Source: Rhizobium album
Lineage (GTDB): Bacteria; Pseudomonadota; Alphaproteobacteria; Rhizobiales; Rhizobiaceae
Direction: 5' to 3'
Assembly (NCBI RefSeq): GCF_003122325.1
Contig: NZ_QFBC01000008.1
Span: 124,001-188,000, forward strand
DNA: 64,000 nt
The notes under the pieces are model-generated. The model did not search any database, had not been told where the DNA came from, and saw nothing but the letters and a program-made list of their open reading frames with translations. A program made the translations under genes and the position numbers. Positions 27,870 through 40,532 of this stretch are shown in pieces. Position 1 is the first letter of the stretch. Each line of letters starts with the position of its first letter.

Positions 27870-30082
27870 TCAAGCAGGCACGCCACAACGGAGACGTGAT
27901 CCGCCGAGCCAGCAAGACCACCGTCGTGCTGCAGGTCTTTTCCGTCGCGTTGCTGTTGGGCCTCGCCTTTATGGCGGTCGATATCGTGAAACGTTACTCG
28001 ACCCTTCAGGACGGGATTCGGGAAAATGCCCTCTGGTCGGTCTATCAGTTCGATCGGGAGGCGCGCAGGCTGCACGAGCTTGTCCATCTCTATCTCGCAC
28101 AGGGGCCTCAATCGGGCATCGCTGTGAAAACGCTGACGACACGATACGATATCCTTTATTCCCGCATGAACATTCTCGAGCAGGCGAACTTCGAGCGTCA
28201 ATTCGTGCTGAACCCCGAAATCGGGCAAAGGATAGCCGCTATCCAGGATACGGTTTACGGAATCGTCGCGCCGTTCGACGCTCTCGCGGCGGGCAAGGAC
28301 GTCGCCAAGGAACAATTGCTGGAGGTCGACGGGAAGCTCGAGACCCTGCTCGGGGCAACCGAAGACCTCGTCATTTTCACCAACAACTGGGTGAGCACCA
28401 ACAGGGCCGAGAAACGCAGCGGACTGATGACGCTGCAGGTGCAGACCGTCGTTCTTGTCGGGTTGCTCGTCGCCTGCGTGTTTTTCCTTATTTTCAATCT
28501 TCGCCGCCAGCTTCGGTCCGTGAGGCGGGCCGGCCTCGATCTCGAGGCGATGGCCACGGAACTCAACGAGTCCTACCTGGCTGCCGAAGCGGGCAACCGT
28601 GCGAAGTCTCAGTTCATGGCGACAATGGGCCATGAAGTCCGCACACCGCTCAATGCCATCCTCGGCACGGCCGAACTTCTTGAACTTCAGACGCTCCCGC
28701 AAGGCATGCTGGCGGGTGTCCAGACCATCCGCCGATCCGGCAATGCCCTGCTTGAGCTGATCAACGAGATCCTCGATTACGCAAAAATCGAGCATGGCAA
28801 CGTGGACGTCGAGATGCGGCCGGTCGGCGTCAGGGCTCTGGCCGAAAGCACCATCGAAATGGTCCGCGATCGCGCCTCCGAAAACGGAAATCTGCTGGAA
28901 CTGGCCCTTCCGGACAATTTCACGATGCCCGTCATCCTTTCGGATCCGACCCGATTGCGGCAGATCACGCTCAATCTGCTCAGCAATGCCATCAAATTCA
29001 CCAAGGACGGCGTTGTAACCCTGCGTATCGCCGAACTTGTAACGAGCGGGCCAGGATGCCTTCGCGTCGAAGTGTCCGACACGGGAATTGGCATTGACAA
29101 TGCCAGCATCGACAAGCTCTTCCAGCCGTTTTCGCAGGTCGATTCCTCCATCAGCCGTAAATATGGCGGCACCGGCCTCGGTCTGACGATTTGCAAGCAG
29201 ATCGTTGAGGCCATGGACGGACGGATTGGCGTGGAAAGCGTCCGCGGCAAAGGCAGCACGTTCTGGTTCGAGATCCCGGTCAAGCCGGCGAGGATCGAGG
29301 AGAGCGAAGATCACGGCATGCACGACGCGCAGGCAGCGGTCGCCCTCAAGACCCTGCACATCCTTCTCGTCGAAGACAATGCCGTCAACCAGCAGGTCGC
29401 CGCCGGTTTCCTTCGTCATCTCGGCCAGAATGTCAAAATCGCCAATGACGGTTTCGAAGCGATCTCCGCCTTCGAAAACGATAAATTCGACCTGATCCTG
29501 ATGGACATGCAGATGCCCAATCTGGACGGCATCGAGGCGACGCGTCGCATACGCGCATTGCCGGACGGCCAGGCGGTCTCCATCATCGCGATGACCGCCA
29601 ATGCGTCCGAGGACGACAGACGGTTGTGCCACGAGGCAGGCATGACCGGCTTTGAAACCAAGCCCGTCACCATGCCGAAACTGCGCGATATCATCGCGCG
29701 AACGGAACAGATCGTCGATCCCGGCCAAATGGCTTCCGTCAAGGCGGCGCCGCCAGAACGCGACAGTGAATTCGACACGCTCTATGAACAGCGGCGCGCC
29801 GAGCTTATCGAAGCGCTCGGCGAGGAGGGCTTCAACGAGTTGCTCGACAGTTTCTTCGAAGATGCGCGCGAGATCATTTTGAAATTACGCTCGACGGCTT
29901 CCCCGAAAGACCAACAGACTATCGACCACCTGCTGCACGCCATGAAAGGCGCCGCAGCCAGCGTGGGACTTGGCGAAATCGCTGCCACGGCTCAGGCATT
30001 TCGCTCCGGAGACTTCTCGCCAGGCCGGCTTGAAGAACTGGAGCATCTGCTGGACGCCCAGAAACATCGGCTGGCCGCATGA
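27866..30082 (+). CDS. Hybrid sensor histidine kinase with REC and Hpt domains
   Basis: 738 residues, GTG start. Helix 1 about 20-40, periplasmic sensor about 41-190, helix 2 about 192-212, coiled-coil, HisKA with His256 in GHEVRTPLN, HATPase with N-box LNLLSNAIKF and G-boxes DTGIGI and GGTGLGL, a receiver domain with Asp547 (ILMDMQMPN), and a C-terminal Hpt domain with His691 (LLHAMKGAAAS). The complete phosphorelay in one chain is like BarA/ArcB. The final acceptor is probably the REC-HD-GYP protein encoded 13 bp downstream. Translationally coupled to the periplasmic SUOX-fold protein upstream, its likely input. Confidence 0.92.
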   Translation: MIKQARHNGDVIRRASKTTVVLQVFSVALLLGLAFMAVDIVKRYSTLQDGIRENALWSVYQFDREARRLHELVHLYLAQGPQSGIAVKTLTTRYDILYSRMNILEQANFERQFVLNPEIGQRIAAIQDTVYGIVAPFDALAAGKDVAKEQLLEVDGKLETLLGATEDLVIFTNNWVSTNRAEKRSGLMTLQVQTVVLVGLLVACVFFLIFNLRRQLRSVRRAGLDLEAMATELNESYLAAEAGNRAKSQFMATMGHEVRTPLNAILGTAELLELQTLPQGMLAGVQTIRRSGNALLELINEILDYAKIEHGNVDVEMRPVGVRALAESTIEMVRDRASENGNLLELALPDNFTMPVILSDPTRLRQITLNLLSNAIKFTKDGVVTLRIAELVTSGPGCLRVEVSDTGIGIDNASIDKLFQPFSQVDSSISRKYGGTGLGLTICKQIVEAMDGRIGVESVRGKGSTFWFEIPVKPARIEESEDHGMHDAQAAVALKTLHILLVEDNAVNQQVAAGFLRHLGQNVKIANDGFEAISAFENDKFDLILMDMQMPNLDGIEATRRIRALPDGQAVSIIAMTANASEDDRRLCHEAGMTGFETKPVTMPKLRDIIARTEQIVDPGQMASVKAAPPERDSEFDTLYEQRRAELIEALGEEGFNELLDSFFEDAREIILKLRSTASPKDQQTIDHLLHAMKGAAASVGLGEIAATAQAFRSGDFSPGRLEELEHLLDAQKHRLAA

Positions 30083-30095
30083 ACAAGGAAAAGAC

Positions 30096-31187
30096 ATGAG
30101 AATCCTCCTCGTCGACGACAACAAAACCAATCTGACCTTCCTGACCAAACTTGTCGCCAAGCTGGAGGGATGCGTGGCACTGCCGTTCGACAATCCGGTC
30201 GACGTTCTTGGAGAAATGCCGGGCCTGAATTTCGATATTGCGATAATCGATTTTCAGATGCCGAACTACAACGGCGTCGAGCTGATGACCGAAATTCTTC
30301 GGTTCGAGGGCTACCAGAACAAGCCGGTCGTATTCGTGACCGCCGATGGCGACAGTGCCGTCCGCATGGCCGCGTTGAATGCCGGAGCGATCGATTTCCT
30401 GACAAAGCCCGTCAATCCGCTCGAATTTCAGGCCCGCATGCGCAACCTTGTGGCATTGGTGACCGCGCAGAACAAGCTGGCCGACACCGCCGAATGGCTG
30501 CGGACCGAGGTGGAAAAAGCGATCCTGGAACTGCGTGCCCGGGAAGAAGAGATCATCGAACGCCTGACGATCGCGGCAAGCTACAAGGATGCAGAGACTG
30601 CAAAGCACACGAAGCGCGTGGGCTGCTATTCGGAAGCGATCGCCGCCGCCTACGGTCTCGACCGCCAGACATGCTCGGACATTCGTCTGGCATCGCCCAT
30701 GCACGATATCGGCAAGGTCGCTATACCGGATGCCGTGCTGCTGAAGAAGGGCAAACTCACGGAGCAGGAATTTGCCTCGATGCAGAACCACACTCTGGCC
30801 GGTTCGGACATCCTGCGCGAATCCAGATCAAGCCTGTTGCAGATGGCCGCCGAGATCGCCGCCAGCCATCACGAGCGCTGGGACGGTCAAGGCTATCCGT
30901 TCCGCCTGTCGGGGGAACGCATCCCGCTGGCCGGCCGGATCGTTGCAATCGCCGACAATTTCGATGCGCTGACGACGGCGCGCCCTTACAAGGAAGCCTG
31001 GAGCGTCGAGCGGACCGTATCGCACATTCGCGAGCGCGCCGGCAGCCAGTTCGATCCGCTATGCGTCGACGCCTTTCTCAAGGCTTTGCCCGCGATCATG
31101 AAAACAATGCTGGAGAACCGCGAAGAACCTGCTGGCGAGATCACGCCGCGGTTCGAAGATCTCAATATGCTCCAGATGGCGATCTGA
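30096..31187 (+). CDS. Response regulator with HD-GYP phosphodiesterase domain
   Basis: 363 residues: receiver domain (1-120) with phospho-acceptor Asp52 (IIDFQMPNYNG) and an HD-GYP domain (about 150-345). Catalytic motifs are intact: HTKR, MHDIGK, HHERWDGQGYP and the ADNFDALTTARPYK segment. It should hydrolyse cyclic di-GMP when the kinase upstream signals, linking an extracytoplasmic cue to motility or biofilm decisions. ATG 30096 has AAGGAA at good spacing and lies 13 bp after the kinase stop. Resembles RpfG-type regulators. Confidence 0.9.
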   Translation: MRILLVDDNKTNLTFLTKLVAKLEGCVALPFDNPVDVLGEMPGLNFDIAIIDFQMPNYNGVELMTEILRFEGYQNKPVVFVTADGDSAVRMAALNAGAIDFLTKPVNPLEFQARMRNLVALVTAQNKLADTAEWLRTEVEKAILELRAREEEIIERLTIAASYKDAETAKHTKRVGCYSEAIAAAYGLDRQTCSDIRLASPMHDIGKVAIPDAVLLKKGKLTEQEFASMQNHTLAGSDILRESRSSLLQMAAEIAASHHERWDGQGYPFRLSGERIPLAGRIVAIADNFDALTTARPYKEAWSVERTVSHIRERAGSQFDPLCVDAFLKALPAIMKTMLENREEPAGEITPRFEDLNMLQMAI

Positions 31188-31618
31188 AGCGTGTCGCGCA
31201 AAACCGCGCAGCGATTTCAGGCATCATGCCGCAGCCGAACGTAAACCAAGCGCGTTCAGCGGCCGGGCGGTCGCCGCCGATTTCGCGTGCGCATTTCGAT
31301 CAGCCGGCGTTCGACATCGCGGTGCCGGCGATCTCTCCCTGCGGGTCAGAGTGGCTCGGGAACTCTTTCCGTTCGGGGCGCCGCTTCACCGTAAAAATTC
31401 AGCAAGTCTCCCAAAAGACAGGCGAATTCGGCTTCACGACAAAATCGAGTTTATTATTTATTAAATTTCCTATCTTAATTTTAGATCAGGTTTTCGAGGA
31501 AGAGGTCTCGAGGGCCTTACCACCAGTTCCGGATCCTTCGGAGGGAGCATGATACTGGCTGGTCCGCCCGGATTTCCCGGATTTTCGTATTTTATGTTTC
31601 TTTTTCGCTGGAGCCATT
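31188..31618. other. Intergenic region with a degenerate repeat
   Basis: About 430 bp without a recognisable gene. At 31190-31215 a GCGTGTCGCGCA sequence followed by AAACCGCGCAGCG resembles half of the intergenic inverted repeat seen at 51461-51499. An AT-rich patch (31440-31490) probably holds the promoter for the chemoreceptor gene that follows. Confidence 0.45.
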
Positions 31619-33490
31619 ATGTCCCGTTTTCGGATCTCCACCCGGCTTTACCTGCTGGTTGGGCTGTCATTGCTGGTTGTTGCCATCGCCATGGTGTTCA
31701 ACCTTTCGACTACCGCGTCCGAACTTCTGGAGGAGCGTAAAACTCTTCTCCAGACGGTTGACCAGGTTGCCCTGTCGATCGTCGAGAAAAAGTTCGCTGA
31801 AATCAAGGCAGGCTCCATCACCGCGGAGCAGGCGCAGAAGGAGGCACTCCAGGAACTGGAAGCCGTGCGTTACGGAGAAAGCGGGTATCTCTGGGTGAAT
31901 GACCTCCATCAGATCGTTCTGATGCATCCGTTCAAGCCCGAACTCAACGGCAAGGACGTGACGGATATGAAGGACCCCGACGGCAAGGCGTTGTGGGTCG
32001 AGTTCGTGAACGTCGCAAAGACGCAGCACAGCGGCTTCGTCGAATATCGCTGGCCGAAGCCGGGTGTCGAAGAGCCGGTTCGAAAAATCTCGCACGTTGC
32101 TCTGTTCGAGCCCTGGGGATGGGTTATCGGCAACGGTGTTTACGCCGACGATCTCGATGCAAAATTCTGGCGCAGCGCGAGAAGCGCCTTCATCATCGCC
32201 GGCCTGGGCAGCCTGTTCATGGTGCTGGGTGCGTTTTCGATCATCAGGTCGGTTACGCAGCCTGTCCAGAGACTGCGTCTGGCCATGAACCGGATTGCCG
32301 AAGAGGACTTCGCGGCGGACGTGCCGGACGTTGCGCGCGGCGACGAAGTCGGGGACATGGCCCGCACGCTGGTTGCATTGCGCGATTCCGTCAATGCGCG
32401 CGTCCAGGGTCGCGTCGCGGCGGCTGAAGAGCAGCGGGCCCTGATCGACTACGAACGCGCCGAGGCAGAACGGATCCGTGCCCAACATGCCGACAACCTC
32501 GGGCTGGTGGTGAGGGAACTGGGCGCCGGCCTGGCACGACTTGCAGATTGTAACATCCGGATCACCATCGACGAACCTTTCCCGGCCGATTTCGAACCGC
32601 TGCGCAAGGATTTCAACAATTCGATCGCGACGTTCCAGGCAACGCTCGAGCAGGTTCTCCAGCAGACGCGGGCGCTGCAGGGCAATGGTCAGGAAATGCA
32701 TCAGGCCGCGGATAATCTGGCAAAAAGGACCGAACAGCAGGCTGCGGCGCTGGAGCAGACCTCGGCCGCCCTTGAACAGGTCACCGCAACCGTGAAGGCC
32801 TCCTCCATCCGCACGCAGGACACCCGCAAGCTCGTGCTCGACGCCAAGGAGTGCGCGGGGGCATCCGGCAGGGTGGTGCGCCAGGCCGTCGATGCCATGC
32901 ATCGCATCGAGACGGCCTCCAACGAGATCAACCAGATCATTGGCGTGATCGACGAGATTGCCTTCCAGACGAACCTGCTCGCCTTGAATGCCGGCGTCGA
33001 AGCTGCGCGCGCCGGTGAGGCGGGCAAGGGTTTTGCCGTCGTCGCGCAGGAAGTGCGGGAACTCGCACAGCGCTCGGCCCGGGCTGCCAAGGAGATCAAG
33101 GGCCTGATCGTCAATTCGGCGAATGAAGTCTCCTCCGGCGTCCGCCTGGTCGGAGAAACCGGCTCGGCACTTGATACGATTCAAGGCTTCGTGTCGGCGA
33201 TCGATGAAAATGTCGATGCGATCGCAACTGCTTCGGCCGAGCAGGCACTCGGGCTTCAGCAGATCAGCGCCGCCGTGAACGATATCGACCAGATGACACA
33301 GCAGAATGCCGCAATGGTCGAGGAGACCACTGCCGTCAGCTATACGCTTGCCGAAGGATCGGGCATCCTGGCCTCGCTCGTCGGTCGCTTCAAGCTCAAC
33401 CGGCGCGGAACCATTCGTGAGCCGGGTTCCGACGCGGCGGATGCAGGGTGGAGACGCTCCCATGTCGGCCGCGTTGCTCGCGCTGCCTGA
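31619..33490 (+). CDS. Methyl-accepting chemotaxis protein with single Cache (sCache_2) sensor
   Basis: 623 residues. Helix 1 about 10-30, a periplasmic sCache_2 domain (about 35-190, with [23 protein letters not shown] and WPKPG), helix 2 about 193-215, HAMP and a coiled-coil signalling domain with [18 protein letters not shown]. sCache_2 receptors often bind short organic acids; the ligand here is unknown. Unlike the other receptor in this window it lacks a WxxF C-terminal tether. GGAG lies before the ATG. Adjacent to the HD-GYP signalling unit but with its own upstream region. Confidence 0.9.
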   Translation: MSRFRISTRLYLLVGLSLLVVAIAMVFNLSTTASELLEERKTLLQTVDQVALSIVEKKFAEIKAGSITAEQAQKEALQELEAVRYGESGYLWVNDLHQIVLMHPFKPELNGKDVTDMKDPDGKALWVEFVNVAKTQHSGFVEYRWPKPGVEEPVRKISHVALFEPWGWVIGNGVYADDLDAKFWRSARSAFIIAGLGSLFMVLGAFSIIRSVTQPVQRLRLAMNRIAEEDFAADVPDVARGDEVGDMARTLVALRDSVNARVQGRVAAAEEQRALIDYERAEAERIRAQHADNLGLVVRELGAGLARLADCNIRITIDEPFPADFEPLRKDFNNSIATFQATLEQVLQQTRALQGNGQEMHQAADNLAKRTEQQAAALEQTSAALEQVTATVKASSIRTQDTRKLVLDAKECAGASGRVVRQAVDAMHRIETASNEINQIIGVIDEIAFQTNLLALNAGVEAARAGEAGKGFAVVAQEVRELAQRSARAAKEIKGLIVNSANEVSSGVRLVGETGSALDTIQGFVSAIDENVDAIATASAEQALGLQQISAAVNDIDQMTQQNAAMVEETTAVSYTLAEGSGILASLVGRFKLNRRGTIREPGSDAADAGWRRSHVGRVARAA

Positions 33491-33501
33491 TCACAAGTAA
33501 A

Positions 33502-33531
33502 GCAGGTCGCCGAAATCCAGCGGCGGCCTGC
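33502..33531 (+). terminator. Hairpin after chemoreceptor gene
   Basis: Eleven-base-pair stem GCAGGTCGCCG / CGGCGGCCTGC with one wobble pair and an 8-nt loop, directly after the stop. No T-tract follows, so it may be a processing or weak termination signal. Confidence 0.5.
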
Positions 33532-33572
33532 CAAAGCCTTGCGCTGCCATGAAGTTCTTCCGGCGCAGGTCC

Positions 33573-33809
33573 CTAGTACAAATCAATCGAACGGCCATGC
33601 TGACGGAGATACTGCACAATTTCGGATAGAAGGTGTTCCCTGAAGCCGAAGGAACGAGAAATCGAGTTGAGCCGCTTCACCGAGCCGGGATCGCTATTTT
33701 CTTCGCCGCTCAGGCAATAGTGAGCATCGCCGATCGCACAGATCTCGAATCCTGCTTCCACGATCGCCGTGACGAATGCAGGAATATCTTCTTCTCTCAT
33801 GATAGTCAT
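33573..33809 (-). CDS. Small hypothetical protein
   Basis: 78 residues starting MTIMREEDIPAFVTAI, chosen because AGGGGG precedes the ATG; an upstream ATG adds eight residues. Acidic N-terminal half with AGFEICAIGDAHYCLSG and a basic/hydrophobic C-terminal half. No membrane segment or signal. I do not recognise a family. It lies between a chemoreceptor and a divergent LysR gene, which may control it. Confidence 0.5.
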   Translation of the reverse strand: MTIMREEDIPAFVTAIVEAGFEICAIGDAHYCLSGEENSDPGSVKRLNSISRSFGFREHLLSEIVQYLRQHGRSIDLY

Positions 33810-33879
33810 AAACCGGCCCCCTGCTCGTCCCATGAGTGATTCGAGCGGACCAAGGAAATGAAATCATTTATTCCGGATC

Positions 33880-34818
33880 ATGCACACAATGAATAACAGG
33901 GTCGATCTCAACCTGTTGGCGGTCTTCGACGCAGTTGCGAGCACACGTTCGGTTACCAAGGCAGCCGAACGCTTGTCACTCAGCCAGCCGGCGGTCAGTC
34001 ATGCGCTGAACAGGCTGCGCGACAAGCTTGGCGATCCCCTGTTCGTCCGCGGAAGCGATGGCTTGCGCGCCACGCCGCGTGCCCTTGAAATGATGGAACC
34101 GATCAAGGAAATCCTCAGCTCATCGCAAGCTGTGTTCGCAATGGGCGCCTATGATCCCGTCGTCGATCCACGACGATTTCGGCTGGCTGCCAGCGAGTAC
34201 GCGATTTCGACCCTTATCCGGTTTCTTATAACGCAGATTTGCGAGAAAGCGCCAAAGGCGGTGCTCGAGGTACTGCCCTTCGGCCCATCGGTGCTGCCCG
34301 ACCTCGAATCCGGCGCACTGGACTGCTGCTTCTGGGCAGGCCCGCTTCCCAATAGCCCCTGGATTGGTAAGCCGCTGTTCACCGAGCGCCTGGTGGGCCT
34401 GATTTCCCAGACACATCCCCTGGCGGACAAGGCGAAACATCAAGCCATAACGCTCGACGATTACCTTGCCTATCCGCATATCACCGTCTCGATGAAAGAC
34501 CCCTTTCGAAGCCAGATTGAAACCGCTCTGGACGAGATGGGACGGACGCGCACCGTCAGCGTTTCCACCCACAGCTTTGCCGCCAACATAGCGTCGCTTT
34601 TGACCAGTGAGCTGATAACCAGCCTCCCCTCGCGGCTTGCGGAAAACGCCTTGGAGGCGGGACTCGTGAGCTTCGAAGTGCCTTTGAGCATCCCCGATTT
34701 CACATATTCGCTGGTCTGGCACCGGCGAACCGATACCGATCTCGCGATGATATGGTTTCGCGATCTGGTCTCCACCCTTGCACAGGATGTCATACGCCGA
34801 GCATCGGGTGATGTTTGA
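33880..34818 (+). CDS. LysR-family transcriptional regulator
   Basis: 312 residues. N-terminal winged helix (LLAVFDAVASTRSVTKAAER, then LSQPAVSHALNRLRD) and a C-terminal LysR substrate-binding domain; the DNLxxL-type NodD/SyrM subgroup is suggested by GDPLFVRGSDGLRATPRA. Divergent from the small hypothetical gene with about 70 bp between them. ATG 33889 is an alternative start. Effector and targets unknown. Confidence 0.87.
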   Translation: MHTMNNRVDLNLLAVFDAVASTRSVTKAAERLSLSQPAVSHALNRLRDKLGDPLFVRGSDGLRATPRALEMMEPIKEILSSSQAVFAMGAYDPVVDPRRFRLAASEYAISTLIRFLITQICEKAPKAVLEVLPFGPSVLPDLESGALDCCFWAGPLPNSPWIGKPLFTERLVGLISQTHPLADKAKHQAITLDDYLAYPHITVSMKDPFRSQIETALDEMGRTRTVSVSTHSFAANIASLLTSELITSLPSRLAENALEAGLVSFEVPLSIPDFTYSLVWHRRTDTDLAMIWFRDLVSTLAQDVIRRASGDV

Positions 34819-35029
34819 GAGGCCTCGGCACGGGTCGCGCTTTCCTTTGATTTTCTGTTGTTTTCCGATTTGCCGGTGGCTCTCGGAACCCGAGGCGCTC
34901 ACCCAGCGGCGGGGGTGATCGTTAGATTGCGTTTCCCGTTGCCGCAGGGGCTCCTCATACTCCCGACATGCCGGCCCGGCCGAAACCGGGTTCGTTCTTC
35001 AAATTGTTGTTGAGAAACGTTTCAAGCTG

Positions 35030-35062
35030 TTGACGTTCGGCGGGAGAATTATACCATATATA
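35030..35062 (+). promoter_or_regulatory. Candidate promoter and NrdR-like box of the nrdHIEF operon
   Basis: TTGACG (35030-35035) followed about 20 bp later by an ATATATA stretch lying just before the riboswitch. CCATATATAG (35054-35063) looks like one half-degenerate NrdR box, a repressor site commonly overlapping RNR promoters. Only one copy is seen, whereas NrdR sites usually come in pairs, so this is tentative. Confidence 0.4.
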
Positions 35063-35065
35063 GCG

Positions 35066-35290
35066 TTAGAGGTTCCTTGATTCGAGAGAATTGAAGGCTA
35101 AGACGGGAATACGGTGCGCGGCTTCCATATGGAAACCGCTATGCCGGAGCTGCCCCCGCAACTGTAAGCGGCGAGCGTGCGTTCCATCAAGCCACTGGCG
35201 CCGGAGGGTGCTGGGAAGGCGGAATGCATGTGACGACCTGCAAGCCAGGAGACCTGCCTCGAGCAAAACGTCCACGGGCGGGGTGTCCGG
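35066..35290 (+). ncRNA. Cobalamin riboswitch upstream of nrdHIEF
   Basis: Classical B12 element. Visible parts in order: GAGGTTCC at 35068-35075, the core AGCTGCCCCCGCAACTGTAA (from 35149), GCCACTGG, GGGAAGGCGG and the closing GACCTGCAAGCCAGGAGACC (35236-35255). It lies about 230 bp before nrdH, with an expression platform including the 21-nt block 35268-35288. Cobalamin binding is expected to lower expression, so the class Ib reductase would be made when B12 is scarce. Confidence 0.95.
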
Positions 35291-35338
35291 ATGGCGAACG
35301 GGTGTGTTGCGGAATGAGCCCGCGGCCATCGTTCTCCG

Positions 35339-35366
35339 TTCACCCTGCAAAACACTTCGGGGTGAA
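35339..35366 (+). other. Leader hairpin between riboswitch and nrdH
   Basis: TTCACCC / GGGTGAA inverted repeat with a 14-nt loop, about 150 bp before the nrdH start. Could be part of the expression platform; no T-tract follows. Confidence 0.4.
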
Positions 35367-35517
35367 GTCCATGTCCAGCTTTTCCGATCCGCATCGCCGC
35401 GAATAGCGATACTCCATGCCGGCAAACGATCCGGCTGCTTCCTTATCGATCCTTTCAGGCGGACATCGGCGGATGTCCGCGCCTTATCGCATGTCCATAT
35501 CATATACGAGGCCATTC

Positions 35518-35739
35518 ATGACCATCACCGTCTACAGCAAACCCGCCTGCGTCCAGTGCACCGCAACGACCCGCGCGCTCGATCGTCAAGGCGTCGAATA
35601 TACCATCATCGATGTTTCCGCCGACTCCGCGGCCTTCGAACTCGTTCAGGGCCTCGGCTACCGCCAGGTTCCCGTCGTCATCGCCGGCGACCGGCACTGG
35701 GCCGGCTTCCGCCCCGACATGATCGGCGCGCTGGCGTGA
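35518..35739 (+). CDS. nrdH: Glutaredoxin-like NrdH redoxin
   Basis: 73-residue thioredoxin-fold protein with the redox motif CVQC (NrdH type), the cis-proline segment QVPVVI and the C-terminal GFRPDMI typical of the family. It supplies electrons to the class Ib reductase NrdE. ATG 35518 has GAGG upstream. First gene of nrdHIEF behind a cobalamin riboswitch. Confidence 0.95.
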   Translation: MTITVYSKPACVQCTATTRALDRQGVEYTIIDVSADSAAFELVQGLGYRQVPVVIAGDRHWAGFRPDMIGALA

Positions 35740-36137
35740 CCGGCCGTCGCGATGGGACTGATCGTCTATTTTTCCAGCCGTTCTGAAAACACCCATCGTT
35801 TTGTCGGCAGGACCGGCCTGGATTCAAAGCGGATTGCCGCTGGTCCTGCAAAGGATGATCTGCGGGTCCGCGAACCTTTCGTCCTGATCGTCCCGACCTA
35901 TGCGGGCGAGGGCGGCAAGGGAGCCGTTCCCAAACAGGTTATCCGTTTTCTCAACGACGCGGATAACCGCTCGAACCTTCGCGGCGTCATCGCCGCGGGC
36001 AACAGCAATTTCGGCGCGACCTTCGGGATCGCCGGCGACATCATCTCGGCGAAATGCCGGGTGCCATACCTCTACCGGTTCGAACTGCTCGGAACCGACG
36101 AGGATGTCGCCAATGTCAGGCACGGATTGGAACGATT

Positions 36138-39289
<3,152 letters not shown>

Positions 39290-39308
39290 ACATCCGGAGA
39301 GAACGTCG

Positions 39309-40340
39309 ATGACGATATCAGTGCCAAAGCCGGCGACAGCCGATGGTTCCAGTCAAAAGCTGCGAATCGGTTTCATCCTCGCCAGATCCTTCACGTTGTC
39401 GGCCTTTGCCCTCTTCGTCGATACGCTGAGGCTGGCGAGCGATGAACTGGACCGCTCGGGACGCGTGCTTGCCGACTGGCACGTGCTCAACGGCAGCCGC
39501 AATCTCATCCCATCGAGCTGCGGCGTGCAGGTGGCGCCGACATCGGACTTCATCGACCCGGTGCATTTTCACTACATCGTCGTCGTCGGCGGCCTTTTGA
39601 CCGCAAAGGAGCCCGTCGATCGCGATACGATCGCCTATCTCCACCGCGCCAGCGCGGCCAAGGTGCCGCTGATCGGCGTGTGTACCGGCACGTTCATCCT
39701 CGCGGCGGCCGGATTGATGAAACAGCATCAGACCTGTGTCAGCTGGCTGCATTTTCAGGCTTTCCGGGAGCAGTTCCCGGATCATCGCGTACGGTCGGAC
39801 CGGCTCTACAATCTGGATCGCAATCGCGGCTCCTGTGCCGGCGGCAGCAGCGCCGCCGACATGGCGGCGTCGATCGTCCGGCGCTATATCAGCAAGGCCG
39901 CCGAACGAAACGCCATGGAAGTCCTGCAGATCGAAAAAGCGCGGTCGCACCTGCATATTCAACCCCGGCGCCCCCTGGCGATCGACAGCGCGGATACGCG
40001 GATAAGAGCCGTGCTGATCCTGATGGAAGGACATCTCGACGGCACCATAACGATCCCGAAGATGGCCGCCGCAGTCGGCCTGTCGCGGCGGCAGTTGGAG
40101 CGGCTGTTCCTGAGCGAGGTCAAGATGTCACCCATGGTCGTCTACAAGAAGGTCAGGATGGAACACGCCAAGACGCTGCTCATGCGTGGACCGGCGCCGC
40201 TCATCGAGATCGCCGTCGAAGTCGGCTTTTCCAGCGCCTCGCATTTTTCGCGGGTGTTCAAGGCTCTTTACGGCATAACGCCGACGCAGTTGCGCTCGGA
40301 TGCGCTGACCGGCGACAGGGCCGCAGCCAAATCGGCCTGA
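39309..40340 (+). CDS. GlxA/GbdR-type AraC-family regulator with GATase1-like domain
   Basis: 343 residues: an N-terminal DJ-1/PfpI-like class I amidotransferase domain (about 15-190, with GVCTGTFILAAAG around the former nucleophile cysteine) and a C-terminal AraC DNA-binding domain (about 230-330, VGLSRRQLERLFLSEVKMSP and GFSSASHFSRVFKALYG). GbdR, which senses glycine betaine and dimethylglycine and activates gbcAB, belongs to this architecture, and gbcAB lie 10 kb away here; that link is inference. It starts 19 bp after nrdF with a GGAGAG site, so it may share the riboswitch-controlled transcript. Confidence 0.85.
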   Translation: MTISVPKPATADGSSQKLRIGFILARSFTLSAFALFVDTLRLASDELDRSGRVLADWHVLNGSRNLIPSSCGVQVAPTSDFIDPVHFHYIVVVGGLLTAKEPVDRDTIAYLHRASAAKVPLIGVCTGTFILAAAGLMKQHQTCVSWLHFQAFREQFPDHRVRSDRLYNLDRNRGSCAGGSSAADMAASIVRRYISKAAERNAMEVLQIEKARSHLHIQPRRPLAIDSADTRIRAVLILMEGHLDGTITIPKMAAAVGLSRRQLERLFLSEVKMSPMVVYKKVRMEHAKTLLMRGPAPLIEIAVEVGFSSASHFSRVFKALYGITPTQLRSDALTGDRAAAKSA

Positions 40341-40498
40341 TCGATCGTTGGGACAGCGGCCTGACGCACCGGCATGGAGACTGCCTGCCGGCTGCGGCAT
40401 TGCAATGGCCGTGCGCCATATCCGGCCATTGCAAGCTTCCCACGTCGATGGTCTTCGCGCATTCGGCGTGAAAAGACAGCGACGTGAAAAGAGGTTAT

Positions 40499-40526
40499 GG
40501 AGCCGCGATGGTTTCGCGGCTCCTTT
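40499..40526. terminator. Terminator between the AraC-type gene and metE
   Basis: Perfect 10-bp stem GGAGCCGCGA / TCGCGGCTCC with a 5-nt loop, followed by TTTCT on the plus strand and a CTCTTTTC stretch on the minus strand. It sits between the convergent ends of the regulator gene and metE. Confidence 0.75.
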
Positions 40527-40532
40527 CTCGTA

